NCBI GenBank assembly: GCA_002733645.1
Contig: NVWL01000016.1
Coordinates: 30,665 to 72,026 of the forward strand
DNA length: 41,362 bases
Reading direction: 5' to 3'
Source: Oceanobacter sp.
Lineage (GTDB): Bacteria; Pseudomonadota; Gammaproteobacteria; Pseudomonadales; Oceanobacteraceae
In this document: positions 1-7,121 of the stretch, in pieces
Layout of the letters: each line of letters starts with the position of its first letter
Numbering within the stretch: position 1 is the stretch's first letter
Notes under the pieces: generated by a model
Seen by the model: the letters and a program-made list of their open reading frames with translations, nothing else
Databases searched by the model: none
What the model was told of the DNA's origin: nothing
Position numbers and translations under genes: made by a program

Positions 1-77
1 GATTGTTTTGCGTGCCGCATAATGACTGCCGTTGGCTGGATGAAGCCGGATGCGCCGAGAAGAGAGGATCGTAAGGA

Positions 78-116
78 GAAACCTCTCCTTGCATGGGGCC
101 GGGGGCGGAGCCCCGA
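78..116. other. Two adjacent hairpins downstream of the EPS export operon
   Basis: An AAGGAGA/TCTCCTT stem with a 4-nt loop (about 74-91) is followed by a GC-rich GGGGC/GCCCC inverted repeat (about 96-115). They lie past the last gene of the minus-strand operon. No clear U-tract follows on the minus strand, so a factor-independent terminator is not proven; they may be mRNA 3'-end structures or part of a repeat. Confidence 0.35.
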
Positions 117-120
117 AAGA

Positions 121-178
121 GAACTGAATTTAAGAACTGAATTTAAGAGCTGAATTTAAGAGCTGAATTTAAGAGCTT
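121..178. repeat. 13-bp tandem repeat
   Basis: About 4.5 direct copies of a 13-bp unit (gaactgaatttaa, with copies 3 and 4 reading gagctgaatttaa) lie just downstream of the VpsP-like gene. The first two and next two copies form sub-types, suggesting stepwise duplication. Function unknown; slipped-strand expansion is the simplest origin. Confidence 0.9.
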
Positions 179-216
179 AGAATAAGGCTTTGAGCTTGTA
201 ACCAGGCGCTATCCAT

Positions 217-897
217 CTATTTCTTCGCGCACATCTTGCCAACGATTGGCCAAGGTAATTCATCACAATACGACCGGTTGTCGGCCAATAACGATTCTAT
301 TAACCTAGCCATCTCTTTTCGAGTTTGGTGTTTAGCGGTGCGTAAGCGTTGGCCAATCAAGCGCTTCTGATCAGGTCTTAGCTGATGCCAGGCAAGCAAG
401 GATATTTCTATTAAGCTTCGATCTAAACCGCGCTCGTTTGGCGCTAGCGTTAAAATCGTATCAATACGCTGCTGAATCACCGCATTGCTACTTTGCAACA
501 AGTACTCAACATCAAACGCACCAAGTTGGTAGTACGGCCAAAAAGGGCGAGCCGCAATGGCTTGATCAAACATAGCCAACGCATCTTGCAAAATCCCAGC
601 TCTGGTTTTCGCGATTGCTAAATTCTCAGCGTCTGATTCAGCATTAAACTCTAACGTGACAGCATAAGCACGAAGGTACTCACCCCGTGCAATTAGAGCA
701 TCGGCGCTCCAAGGGGCAATTTTTACAGCGGTGTCTAGCCAGAAATTTTCAGGGCGTTCAGCTGAGCGTGTCGCACCGAATGATGCAAACGAAAAGACCA
801 AAAAGAAATAGGCGGCCAAAAAGGCTGGTAATAAAAAAAGCCACCAAAACCGGCCTATTGCAGCAGACATTGATGGCTTATGTTGACTATCAGACAT
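217..897 (-). CDS. VpsP-like exopolysaccharide biosynthesis protein
   Basis: A 226-residue protein with one N-terminal membrane segment (about residues 17-42) followed by a soluble, largely helical part with TPR-like character (alternating Ala/Leu helices such as the stretch around residues 60-120). It is the last gene of the export operon, and its ATG shares one base with the wzc stop (TAATG), implying translational coupling. Position directly after a Wzc-type kinase and the general architecture match VpsP of the Vibrio polysaccharide cluster, whose biochemical role is not established. The family assignment rests on context and layout more than on a diagnostic motif. An inner-membrane anchored, periplasm-facing accessory of assembly is the likely role (inference). 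Confidence 0.7.
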   Translation of the reverse strand: MSDSQHKPSMSAAIGRFWWLFLLPAFLAAYFFLVFSFASFGATRSAERPENFWLDTAVKIAPWSADALIARGEYLRAYAVTLEFNAESDAENLAIAKTRAGILQDALAMFDQAIAARPFWPYYQLGAFDVEYLLQSSNAVIQQRIDTILTLAPNERGLDRSLIEISLLAWHQLRPDQKRLIGQRLRTAKHQTRKEMARLIESLLADNRSYCDELPWPIVGKMCAKK

Positions 898-3068
898 TAG
901 CTTTTTGGATCAGACATATAGCCATACGAATCGTAGTAGCCCGCATAACTTTCAGCGTATTTCGCTTCGCGTTTAATATCTACTTGGTTCAATACAACTC
1001 CCAATACACGGGCGTTATGATCACTGAGACGCTCAAGGCCTTTATTCGCCATTTTATCACTGGTTGAATCAGCTTTAACGACATACACAACACCGTCGGC
1101 GATGGTAGACAAGTACAGTGCATCACTGACGGCATGAATAGGCGCAGAGTCGATAATAATTCGTTGATAGCGACCACGAAGTTTCTCAACGATTTCCTTA
1201 AAGTTCTTCGATGCTAACAACTCAAGTGGGTTAGGCGGTATAGGCCCTGCCGAAATCACATCAATGCCTAACTCATTCACGGTTTGAATACACTCATCGA
1301 GCGTATCTGGGTAGGCCACGGCATTTGATAAGCCCGGCTTGTTACCCGGTAAACCGAATTTTTTAGCCATAGAAGGACGACGCATATCGCAGTCAATCAG
1401 CAGTACTTTTTCCATCTGGCCAAAGGCTTCAGCAATATTACACGATGAGGTTGTTTTACCCTCACCCGGCACAGAAGACGTAAACAAAATAACCTGTGCA
1501 GGCTCGGACATACTCGCCAAAGTCAGTCCCGTACGTACTGTTCTTACTGATTCACGGAATCCATTTTGTTCATCATCCACAAAAGCTCGAACCAATAGCT
1601 CTGACTTAGCGACATCTTTCTTGCTACCAATTAAAGGCAGTAATCCCAGCATTGGCGTATCAAGTTTACGATCAACATCGTCTGCATTTTTAATGGTTGA
1701 ATCAAGAATATCGAGTAAGAAAGCGAGCGCCACACCAAACATTCCACTCACCACTATGGCCAATAACACCATCAGCTTTTTATTCGGCTTAACCGGTACA
1801 TCCGGTAAAATAGCAGGATCGACTACGCGTGCATTGGCTGTTTGTAGATCGCCGGTTGCAGATGTCTCACTAATACGATTAAAGAAGGTGTCATAAAGTT
1901 TGCGATTTGAGCTCACCTCTCGCAAATGCTCACTCAGTGCAAACTCTGTGCGGTTTAACTCACGTACTTCCTTCTTAGAATTATTTAATGCTTCTTGTAG
2001 CGAGCTTTCTTTTGCTTTAGCCACCACAAAGTCGTTTTCGATACCCGAAGCAATGCGCATCATCTGAGTCAGCATAGATTCACGCACCGCCTCAAGGTCA
2101 GATTGTGCAGCAATCATTTTCGGGTGAAGAGGGCCGTAACGCTTGCTTAATTCAGACACCTTTAGCTCAACTTCGGTTTCACTTTCCCTAAGCTTCACTA
2201 CCAAGGGATTATTCAATATCCTAGGTAAACTAGATAAGCTTTCAAAGGTTTTTACGTCCAAGCTTTGTAGTTGCTCATATGTGCCACGTAATTCTATACG
2301 GCGAGCACGAGCATTAATTAACTGCTCGGTAATTTGATCAATCTCTTTAGCTACTAAGGTGTTAACCCCTTCAACATCCACCAAGCCATTTGCTTCACGG
2401 TATTCCTGAAGTTTGCGTTCCGAGACATCCAGCTTATCTTTTAAGCCTCCCAAACGATCTGTTAACCAACCAGCCGCCTGTTGGGTTAAACCCACTTTGG
2501 CTTCTAGCTGGCTATTAATATAACCGCTTGCCATCGCATTGGCCGCACGCTGAGCCAGCTCAGGGCTTTCACTCTGCACAGACACTTTGACCAGCTGAGT
2601 TTTACGTATAGGCGCTACATTTACCGCCCTCCAAAAACTCTGAACTGTAGCTTTCAAGATCTCAGCATCCGTTGGTGGCTCAGGCTCGCCTAAAATCATT
2701 GATTTAAAATTAAAGGACTTCTTATTCGACGGGTGATACGGATTAAACTCCGCAACGTTCTCCAAATTAAGCTCTTCCGCCACGCGGCGCGCCAGGTCAC
2801 GAGACTTTAATATTTCAAACTGAGTTTGGTAGTATTCATCCGAAGCAGAGTTAAGCCCGTACATTTCTTCAATAGAAAGTACCTTTGCTTCTTCAGATTC
2901 AATAAGAAGAGTCACACTGGCGCTGTATACCGGCGTGATAACAAGTGCGATCAACACGGCGATCAAAGTCGCGATAAAACTAAGCAAGATGATGCTTTTT
3001 AGATTTCGGCGAATCACCTGCCAGTAATGCGAGAGGTCAATAACTTCTACGGAATTCGGATTATTCAT
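897..3068 (-). CDS. Wzc-type polysaccharide co-polymerase / BY tyrosine autokinase
   Basis: A fused Wzz chain-length domain and bacterial tyrosine kinase. Residues about 10-50 hold a first membrane segment inside a Wzz motif (SHYWQVIRRNLKSI). A long periplasmic coiled-coil region (about 200-400) and a second membrane segment (about 435-455) follow. The cytoplasmic kinase has Walker A (SVPGEGKTT, about 533), Walker A' (LLIDCDMRRP) and Walker B (IIIDSAP), and ends in a tyrosine cluster (YAESYAGYYDSYGY) for autophosphorylation. It controls polymer length and couples the inner membrane to the OPX exporter; it is the counterpart of VpsO or Wzc. GTG at 3071 directly precedes the ATG at 3068; neither has a strong Shine-Dalgarno site, so ATG was chosen. 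About 35 nt separate it from the OPX gene. Confidence 0.95.
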   Translation of the reverse strand: MNNPNSVEVIDLSHYWQVIRRNLKSIILLSFIATLIAVLIALVITPVYSASVTLLIESEEAKVLSIEEMYGLNSASDEYYQTQFEILKSRDLARRVAEELNLENVAEFNPYHPSNKKSFNFKSMILGEPEPPTDAEILKATVQSFWRAVNVAPIRKTQLVKVSVQSESPELAQRAANAMASGYINSQLEAKVGLTQQAAGWLTDRLGGLKDKLDVSERKLQEYREANGLVDVEGVNTLVAKEIDQITEQLINARARRIELRGTYEQLQSLDVKTFESLSSLPRILNNPLVVKLRESETEVELKVSELSKRYGPLHPKMIAAQSDLEAVRESMLTQMMRIASGIENDFVVAKAKESSLQEALNNSKKEVRELNRTEFALSEHLREVSSNRKLYDTFFNRISETSATGDLQTANARVVDPAILPDVPVKPNKKLMVLLAIVVSGMFGVALAFLLDILDSTIKNADDVDRKLDTPMLGLLPLIGSKKDVAKSELLVRAFVDDEQNGFRESVRTVRTGLTLASMSEPAQVILFTSSVPGEGKTTSSCNIAEAFGQMEKVLLIDCDMRRPSMAKKFGLPGNKPGLSNAVAYPDTLDECIQTVNELGIDVISAGPIPPNPLELLASKNFKEIVEKLRGRYQRIIIDSAPIHAVSDALYLSTIADGVVYVVKADSTSDKMANKGLERLSDHNARVLGVVLNQVDIKREAKYAESYAGYYDSYGYMSDPKS

Positions 3069-3105
3069 CACAACGTCTACTATTTAATTCCAATAAGAGA
3101 AGAGC

Positions 3106-3642
3106 TTAGAAAAAACTCTGCTCAACTGTGATCACGTCACCAGGACGCACAACGTCTTCAATACTGATACGTCGCTTTTCAATAGAAGCACCCGACTCAC
3201 TTTGAAAGCTGCTGTCATGCACTACATAAATTTTGCTTTTGGATGCTCGCTCAGTGAAACCACCCGAAATAGATATCGCACGAGCCACATTGAGCCCAGG
3301 ATGAAATGCATAACTGCCCGGCTTTTTTACTTCGCCCGTCACGTAAAAAGGGCGATATTCCATGATAGTAACGTTAACACTTGGATCGATAAGATAAGGG
3401 CCTTTCAGCTTTTCGACTAACCTAACTTCTAACTCTTTAGGACTAAGACCAGCGACTTTAACGTCACCAAGCAGAGGGTAAGAAATATTGCCAGATAAGC
3501 CAATTCGTAGCTCTAAGCTAAGGTCAGGTTCATCGTAAACACTGATTGACACAAGATCACCAGCACCAAGGCGATAAACGCCCTCTTCGGCGAATGATGA
3601 GAAGGAAAGGCACAAAATAAACAGGCCAACTAAACGCAGCAT
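3106..3642 (-). CDS. Short Wza-like polysaccharide export (OPX) protein
   Basis: A 178-residue periplasmic/outer-membrane export protein. A signal peptide (residues about 1-18, ending SFA) is followed by the poly-export domain (YRLGAGDLVSISVYDEPDLS and SGNISYPLLGDVKVAGL) and one SLBB domain (FYVTGEVKKPGSYAFHPG). It is about half the length of E. coli Wza and lacks the C-terminal helix that forms Wza's outer-membrane barrel, and no convincing lipobox is seen. Short OPX proteins of this sort work with a separate beta-barrel porin, which is the gene just upstream. ATG is preceded by an AAGAGA site. Counterpart of VpsN in Vibrio by position (inference). Confidence 0.93.
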   Translation of the reverse strand: MLRLVGLFILCLSFSSFAEEGVYRLGAGDLVSISVYDEPDLSLELRIGLSGNISYPLLGDVKVAGLSPKELEVRLVEKLKGPYLIDPSVNVTIMEYRPFYVTGEVKKPGSYAFHPGLNVARAISISGGFTERASKSKIYVVHDSSFQSESGASIEKRRISIEDVVRPGDVITVEQSFF

Positions 3643-3673
3643 GAATGGTCTCTTTGGTTACACCAGAAAGTAA

Positions 3674-3696
3674 CGAGGCCTGATAAACAGGCCTCG
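3674..3696 (-). terminator. Intercistronic stem-loop (attenuator-like)
   Basis: A perfect 9-bp stem CGAGGCCTG / CAGGCCTCG with a 5-nt loop lies between the beta-barrel gene and the OPX gene. On the minus strand the stem is followed by a modestly T-rich run (TTACTTTCT). It could be a leaky terminator or an mRNA stabiliser that lets the abundant outer-membrane protein be made in excess of the downstream products. Confidence 0.65.
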
Positions 3697-3717
3697 AAGA
3701 AGAATGACTCAGCAATA

Positions 3718-4923
3718 TTAAATTGCCAATGCCACTCCCAAAGTAATCACTTGCTGTTCGTAATCTAAGTTATCAACCGTTGAATCACGATCAGCTTGTT
3801 TTACGCTCGCTTTAACATCAAGTGATGTAGTTGGCGAGTAAGTACCGGTTAGGCCGTAAGACAAAGTATCATCTTCACGATCAGAAGTGTCATTGTAGTA
3901 AGTATCTTTAGCCAAAGACACATCCGCCGTCAGCGAGAAGTACTCAGAGAACTCATGCTTCCAACTAGCCATTGAGTAGTTAGAATCAATGTAGTTACCC
4001 GGGCCACTTGTCTCGTTAGCAGCTTGTGCAGTAAACACAGTAAAAGTCGAGTAAGTACGCGGACTCCAAGTTAGGTTTATTTCCCAGCTTAATGCGCTGT
4101 CAGAATCGATGTCTGATTCATCAAAGCTGCGCTGAGACACACCCACTTTAGCCGAACCAGTAACCTTACCAGAAAGGTCGTAGTTCGCACCTACAAGGGC
4201 TTTAACCAAACTACCTTCGCGGTTGTCAGCTATCGCTGAATCGTTGTTGTATTCAATATTGGTTGAGCTTACATCAACCAAGATATCAGTGGCAGAGCTA
4301 ACATCAAAAGCGGCTTGAGCGCTTAGAGTTGTTTTCACGTGGTCACGATCACGAGTGCCATCACTGAAATTATTAGAGTATTCTTTCTCGTAACGCTTCA
4401 AACCAGTCGTCAAGTTCAAGAACGCACTTGCACTACCGTAAATAAAATCAGCTGCCATGGTTGTTTCGTCGTACTCATCAGGATCAGTACTAAGTACACC
4501 AGCGCCCTGTAGCGTTGCTGTGGAAGCACCACGAGCATCGTGTGCGTCTTTTAAAAGAGCACTTAAGTTCAACTGGTGGCGCGACGTCATTTCGAAATCA
4601 GCACCAGCAGCAATTGTCTGGTCAGTGTAATTATCATTGTCATCAGAGGAATAAGTCCCCTTCTCTGCTACGTAACCCAAGCGTACTTGAGTCTGACCTA
4701 AGTCAGCTTGAACACCCAAAGCAGGCCTTAAACGAGTGATAGTAGAACCTTCTTGAGTTGCTTCAGGCTGAAGATAAACATTATCGTCATCCGACACAGA
4801 CAGCTCGACAGACGGCAACAAAGTGATTCCACTATCTAGCACAATACCCTCAGGCTCTACCGCGTAGGCACCAACACTGATAGCAAAAATAGCGGAGCTT
4901 AGTGGTAGCTTCCAAGCTTTCAT
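3718..4923 (-). CDS. Outer-membrane beta-barrel protein of the EPS operon
   Basis: A 401-residue protein with a signal peptide (about 1-21, ending AYA) and then a long run of alternating amphipathic strands rich in Thr, Ser, Asp and aromatic residues, ending in a strand closing on a hydrophobic residue (ITLGVALAI), as in outer-membrane barrels. It resembles the BBP2-type outer-membrane beta-barrel family found in exopolysaccharide loci (VpsM in Vibrio, porin partners of short OPX proteins in Myxococcus). Likely role: the outer-membrane pore through which polymer leaves, docking on the short OPX protein encoded next. The start has a good AAGGGG ribosome site. Specific strand number not determined. 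Confidence 0.85.
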   Translation of the reverse strand: MKAWKLPLSSAIFAISVGAYAVEPEGIVLDSGITLLPSVELSVSDDDNVYLQPEATQEGSTITRLRPALGVQADLGQTQVRLGYVAEKGTYSSDDNDNYTDQTIAAGADFEMTSRHQLNLSALLKDAHDARGASTATLQGAGVLSTDPDEYDETTMAADFIYGSASAFLNLTTGLKRYEKEYSNNFSDGTRDRDHVKTTLSAQAAFDVSSATDILVDVSSTNIEYNNDSAIADNREGSLVKALVGANYDLSGKVTGSAKVGVSQRSFDESDIDSDSALSWEINLTWSPRTYSTFTVFTAQAANETSGPGNYIDSNYSMASWKHEFSEYFSLTADVSLAKDTYYNDTSDREDDTLSYGLTGTYSPTTSLDVKASVKQADRDSTVDNLDYEQQVITLGVALAI

Positions 4924-4984
4924 AAAATATCCCCTTACCCAAAGTAATTCAGCCCTGTTAATAACAGAACCTTAATAAAATAAA

Positions 4985-5398
4985 TCAGTGGTGAGTAACA
5001 CCATCCCTGATAAACACTACTAGCAAGTACCCCAACGCACCTGATAGCAAGCCCGACACACCCCACACCAAGTCTAAAAACTCAAAGCGTCTTGTAGCCG
5101 TTAAGAACTGCAGTGCCTCATCTATTGCTAATGCCAGCACCAGAACAGGGAAAACGCGGATTGTACGCTTAATTGCCGCCAAATCTAACACCCGTTCCGA
5201 CGCAAAACAAGCCAGAATTGCAAGAATGCCCGATAGTTTAAAATGCATCCATTTATCACCACCGAGCCAACGCTCAATTCCATAAACCGTTGGTAGCGCG
5301 ACTTCGGCAGATTTGAACGCACTCAACGCCAATAAAAGAGCACCGTACACAATAAACACATACACCCAGAAAACATGAGACGGTCGCTGCTCTATCAT
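4985..5398 (-). CDS. VanZ-family membrane protein
   Basis: A 137-residue integral membrane protein with about four hydrophobic segments (about 9-26, 50-65, 80-95, 112-130) and the VanZ-type pattern DKWMHFKLSGILA ... AIDEALQFLTATRRFEFLDLVW. The Asp/Glu and aromatic motif near the third helix is typical. VanZ-like proteins recur in exopolysaccharide clusters (VpsQ in Vibrio lies in the same segment), but their activity there is unknown. It starts 32 nt after the initiating transferase and has no Shine-Dalgarno sequence of its own; instead two upstream mini-ORFs overlap the start (see 5394-5430), so initiation probably depends on re-initiation or coupling. Confidence 0.88.
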   Translation of the reverse strand: MIEQRPSHVFWVYVFIVYGALLLALSAFKSAEVALPTVYGIERWLGGDKWMHFKLSGILAILACFASERVLDLAAIKRTIRVFPVLVLALAIDEALQFLTATRRFEFLDLVWGVSGLLSGALGYLLVVFIRDGVTHH

Positions 5399-5430
5399 TT
5401 ACGTTCAATCATTTACGTTCAATCATTTAC
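5394..5430 (-). repeat. 14-bp tandem repeat duplicating the VanZ start region (mini-ORFs)
   Basis: 2.6 copies of a 14-bp unit lie between the transferase stop and the VanZ-like start. On the minus strand each full copy gives an ATG opening a five-codon ORF (M-I-E-R-K-stop) whose TGA overlaps the next ATG as ATGA; the second mini-ORF overlaps the true start codon at 5398. The arrangement gives three chained start codons without a Shine-Dalgarno site. Confidence 0.85.
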
Positions 5431-6833
5431 TAATGCACATGCTTCCCGGTAAATCCTTTAAAGAAGGTCAAAAATACAATTTTCACATCCATCCACAAAG
5501 ACCATCGGCGAATGTAATCAAGATCGTACTCCACTCGGCCTTCCATTTTATCTAACGTATCGGTTTCACCACGAAAGCCGTTGATTTGTGCCCAACCTGT
5601 TATGCCAGGCTTCACCTTATGGCGCAGCATGTAATAAGGAATCAACTTACGGTATTCCTCATTGTGCGCAACAGCATGAGGGCGAGGCCCAACTACCGAC
5701 ATAGACCCTTGCAAGACATTAATAAACTGTGGAAGTTCATCTAACGACGTTTTGCGTATAAAAGCGCCAATGGGGGTAATGCGTGCATCACCCTTAGTTG
5801 CCTGCACCACCTTGCTGCCATTATCTTGCGTCGTCATGCTGCGGAATTTCCACACCTCAATACGACGACCATCAAGCCCGTAACGAACTTGTTTGAAAAT
5901 GGCTGGCCCACGAGATGTCAACTTAACCAAGCCTGCGATAAACAACATTGGTAATGCGATTACAGTAAGCGTACACACAGAAAAAACAATATCGAACGCA
6001 CGCTTAAGTACGTCATTGATGCCAAAGATAGGCGAATCGTACACGCTCAAGGTTTGCATACTGCCCACTTCGGTAAAACGCGCATGCAATAAGTTGTACG
6101 TGAAGAAATCAGGAATCAAATGAACAGAGGCTGTTGTGTCGCCGCACTTCTCTAAAACTTCCGCAATACGGGCCTGAGCTTTAAGTGGGAGGGAAATAAA
6201 GATCACCTCAAACTCGCCCTCTTGTGTGCGGCGAATCAAATCATCGATAGTGCCTGCCAAGTGCTCCTCAGGGAATTCATCAGCAAGACGCTCCGGTGAG
6301 CGATCATCAAAGTAACCGTAAAAGTTGTAACCAAGTTCAGGGCTTAACGCTAGCTGGCGGCGCATCTCTATGCCAGCTTCATTGATGCCTACAATAGCAA
6401 CACAGCGAGTGTTGTAGCCCTTTGCCCGTATCGACCGTAAAAACTGTCGAAACACCAAGCGCCAACTGGATAACAGCAGCAAAGAACCAACCATCCAGCC
6501 ACCAATCACAACACGGGAATAGCCCTCAGATACCTTCGCAAAGAAGCCCAGCATCATAAGACCAAACACGACAATCAACCACGCTGATGCCGTCGCTGTA
6601 ATCATACGAATAGCAGAAGTACCCCGCCAAGAGCGATACACCTCAAGAGACTCAGCAATCAGAAGATAAGAAATAGACGCAATCAAACCAGCGGCAAGGT
6701 ACAAGGGCGTGAAACCTACGCCATACACAGTAACCGCCCCAAGGAGAACAATCAGGATGATAAACAAGTCGAAAGCGCGGTAAACAACCCCGAAGCTTCC
6801 CTCATTCGAACGAATTAACCCTTGTTTACCCAT
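5430..6833 (-). CDS. Undecaprenyl-phosphate glucose phosphotransferase (EPS initiating enzyme)
   Basis: A polyisoprenyl-phosphate hexose-1-phosphate transferase that starts the repeat unit by transferring a sugar phosphate, most likely glucose-1-phosphate, to undecaprenyl phosphate. The N-terminal half has four membrane helices, then a nucleotide-binding-like central domain (CVAIVGINEAG), a fifth helix, and the catalytic bac_transf domain: KRAFDIVFS, FKQVRYGLDGR, VWKFRSM, DELPQFINVLQGSMSVVGPRP and the GWAQINGFRGET end. Length 467 aa equals typical VpsL/WcaJ-type enzymes. The ATG at 6833 was chosen because it has a strong AAGGAG site; upstream TTG/ATG starts at 6881 and 6878 have none. First gene of the six-gene export operon. 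Confidence 0.93.
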   Translation of the reverse strand: MGKQGLIRSNEGSFGVVYRAFDLFIILIVLLGAVTVYGVGFTPLYLAAGLIASISYLLIAESLEVYRSWRGTSAIRMITATASAWLIVVFGLMMLGFFAKVSEGYSRVVIGGWMVGSLLLLSSWRLVFRQFLRSIRAKGYNTRCVAIVGINEAGIEMRRQLALSPELGYNFYGYFDDRSPERLADEFPEEHLAGTIDDLIRRTQEGEFEVIFISLPLKAQARIAEVLEKCGDTTASVHLIPDFFTYNLLHARFTEVGSMQTLSVYDSPIFGINDVLKRAFDIVFSVCTLTVIALPMLFIAGLVKLTSRGPAIFKQVRYGLDGRRIEVWKFRSMTTQDNGSKVVQATKGDARITPIGAFIRKTSLDELPQFINVLQGSMSVVGPRPHAVAHNEEYRKLIPYYMLRHKVKPGITGWAQINGFRGETDTLDKMEGRVEYDLDYIRRWSLWMDVKIVFLTFFKGFTGKHVH

Positions 6834-6931
6834 ATCTACTCCTTGAAAGCTAGTCTGCACAAACTCCGAATGGCTCATCAAAGAAGGAGAATAGCCGGTC
6901 GCAATTTCAGTACTGACAGAAAGTTCCCGGA

Positions 6932-6960
6932 ATTATGCGACTGAGTTGACCGAATGTCCA
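6932..6960 (-). promoter_or_regulatory. Predicted sigma-70 promoter of the EPS export operon
   Basis: On the minus strand TGGACA (-35, 5/6 consensus) and CATAAT (-10, 5/6) are separated by exactly 17 nt. Transcription would start near 6925, leaving an untranslated leader of about 90 nt before the transferase ATG at 6833. Confidence 0.6.
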
Positions 6961-7025
6961 TTACCGACTAACAAGCAATGAATGACAAACCGGACTTCCC
7001 CGTGAATTGGGCTAAATTGTCGCCT

Positions 7026-7049
7026 ATGAACACTCGATAATCGTGTTTC
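7026..7049. promoter_or_regulatory. Imperfect palindrome upstream of the EPS promoter
   Basis: A 24-bp imperfect inverted repeat (TGAACACTCGAT and its near complement ending TGTTTCA) lies about 65-115 bp upstream of the predicted -35 box, where an activator would bind. No regulator identity can be read from it. Confidence 0.35.
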
Positions 7050-7121
7050 ATAAATCCGTAAAGATCACTGGTACGCCGATACACCGGTTTCTGTCGTAAT
7101 CGGCTCCTAGAGCGACTCACT

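Noticed and set aside
687-1067. Plus-strand 126-aa frame
   Set aside because: Lies antisense to the Wzc/VpsP-like genes, has no ribosome site or plausible protein character.
6834-7121. JUMPstart/ops element
   Set aside because: No GGCGGTAG-type ops sequence was found in the main EPS leader, so RfaH control is not supported.
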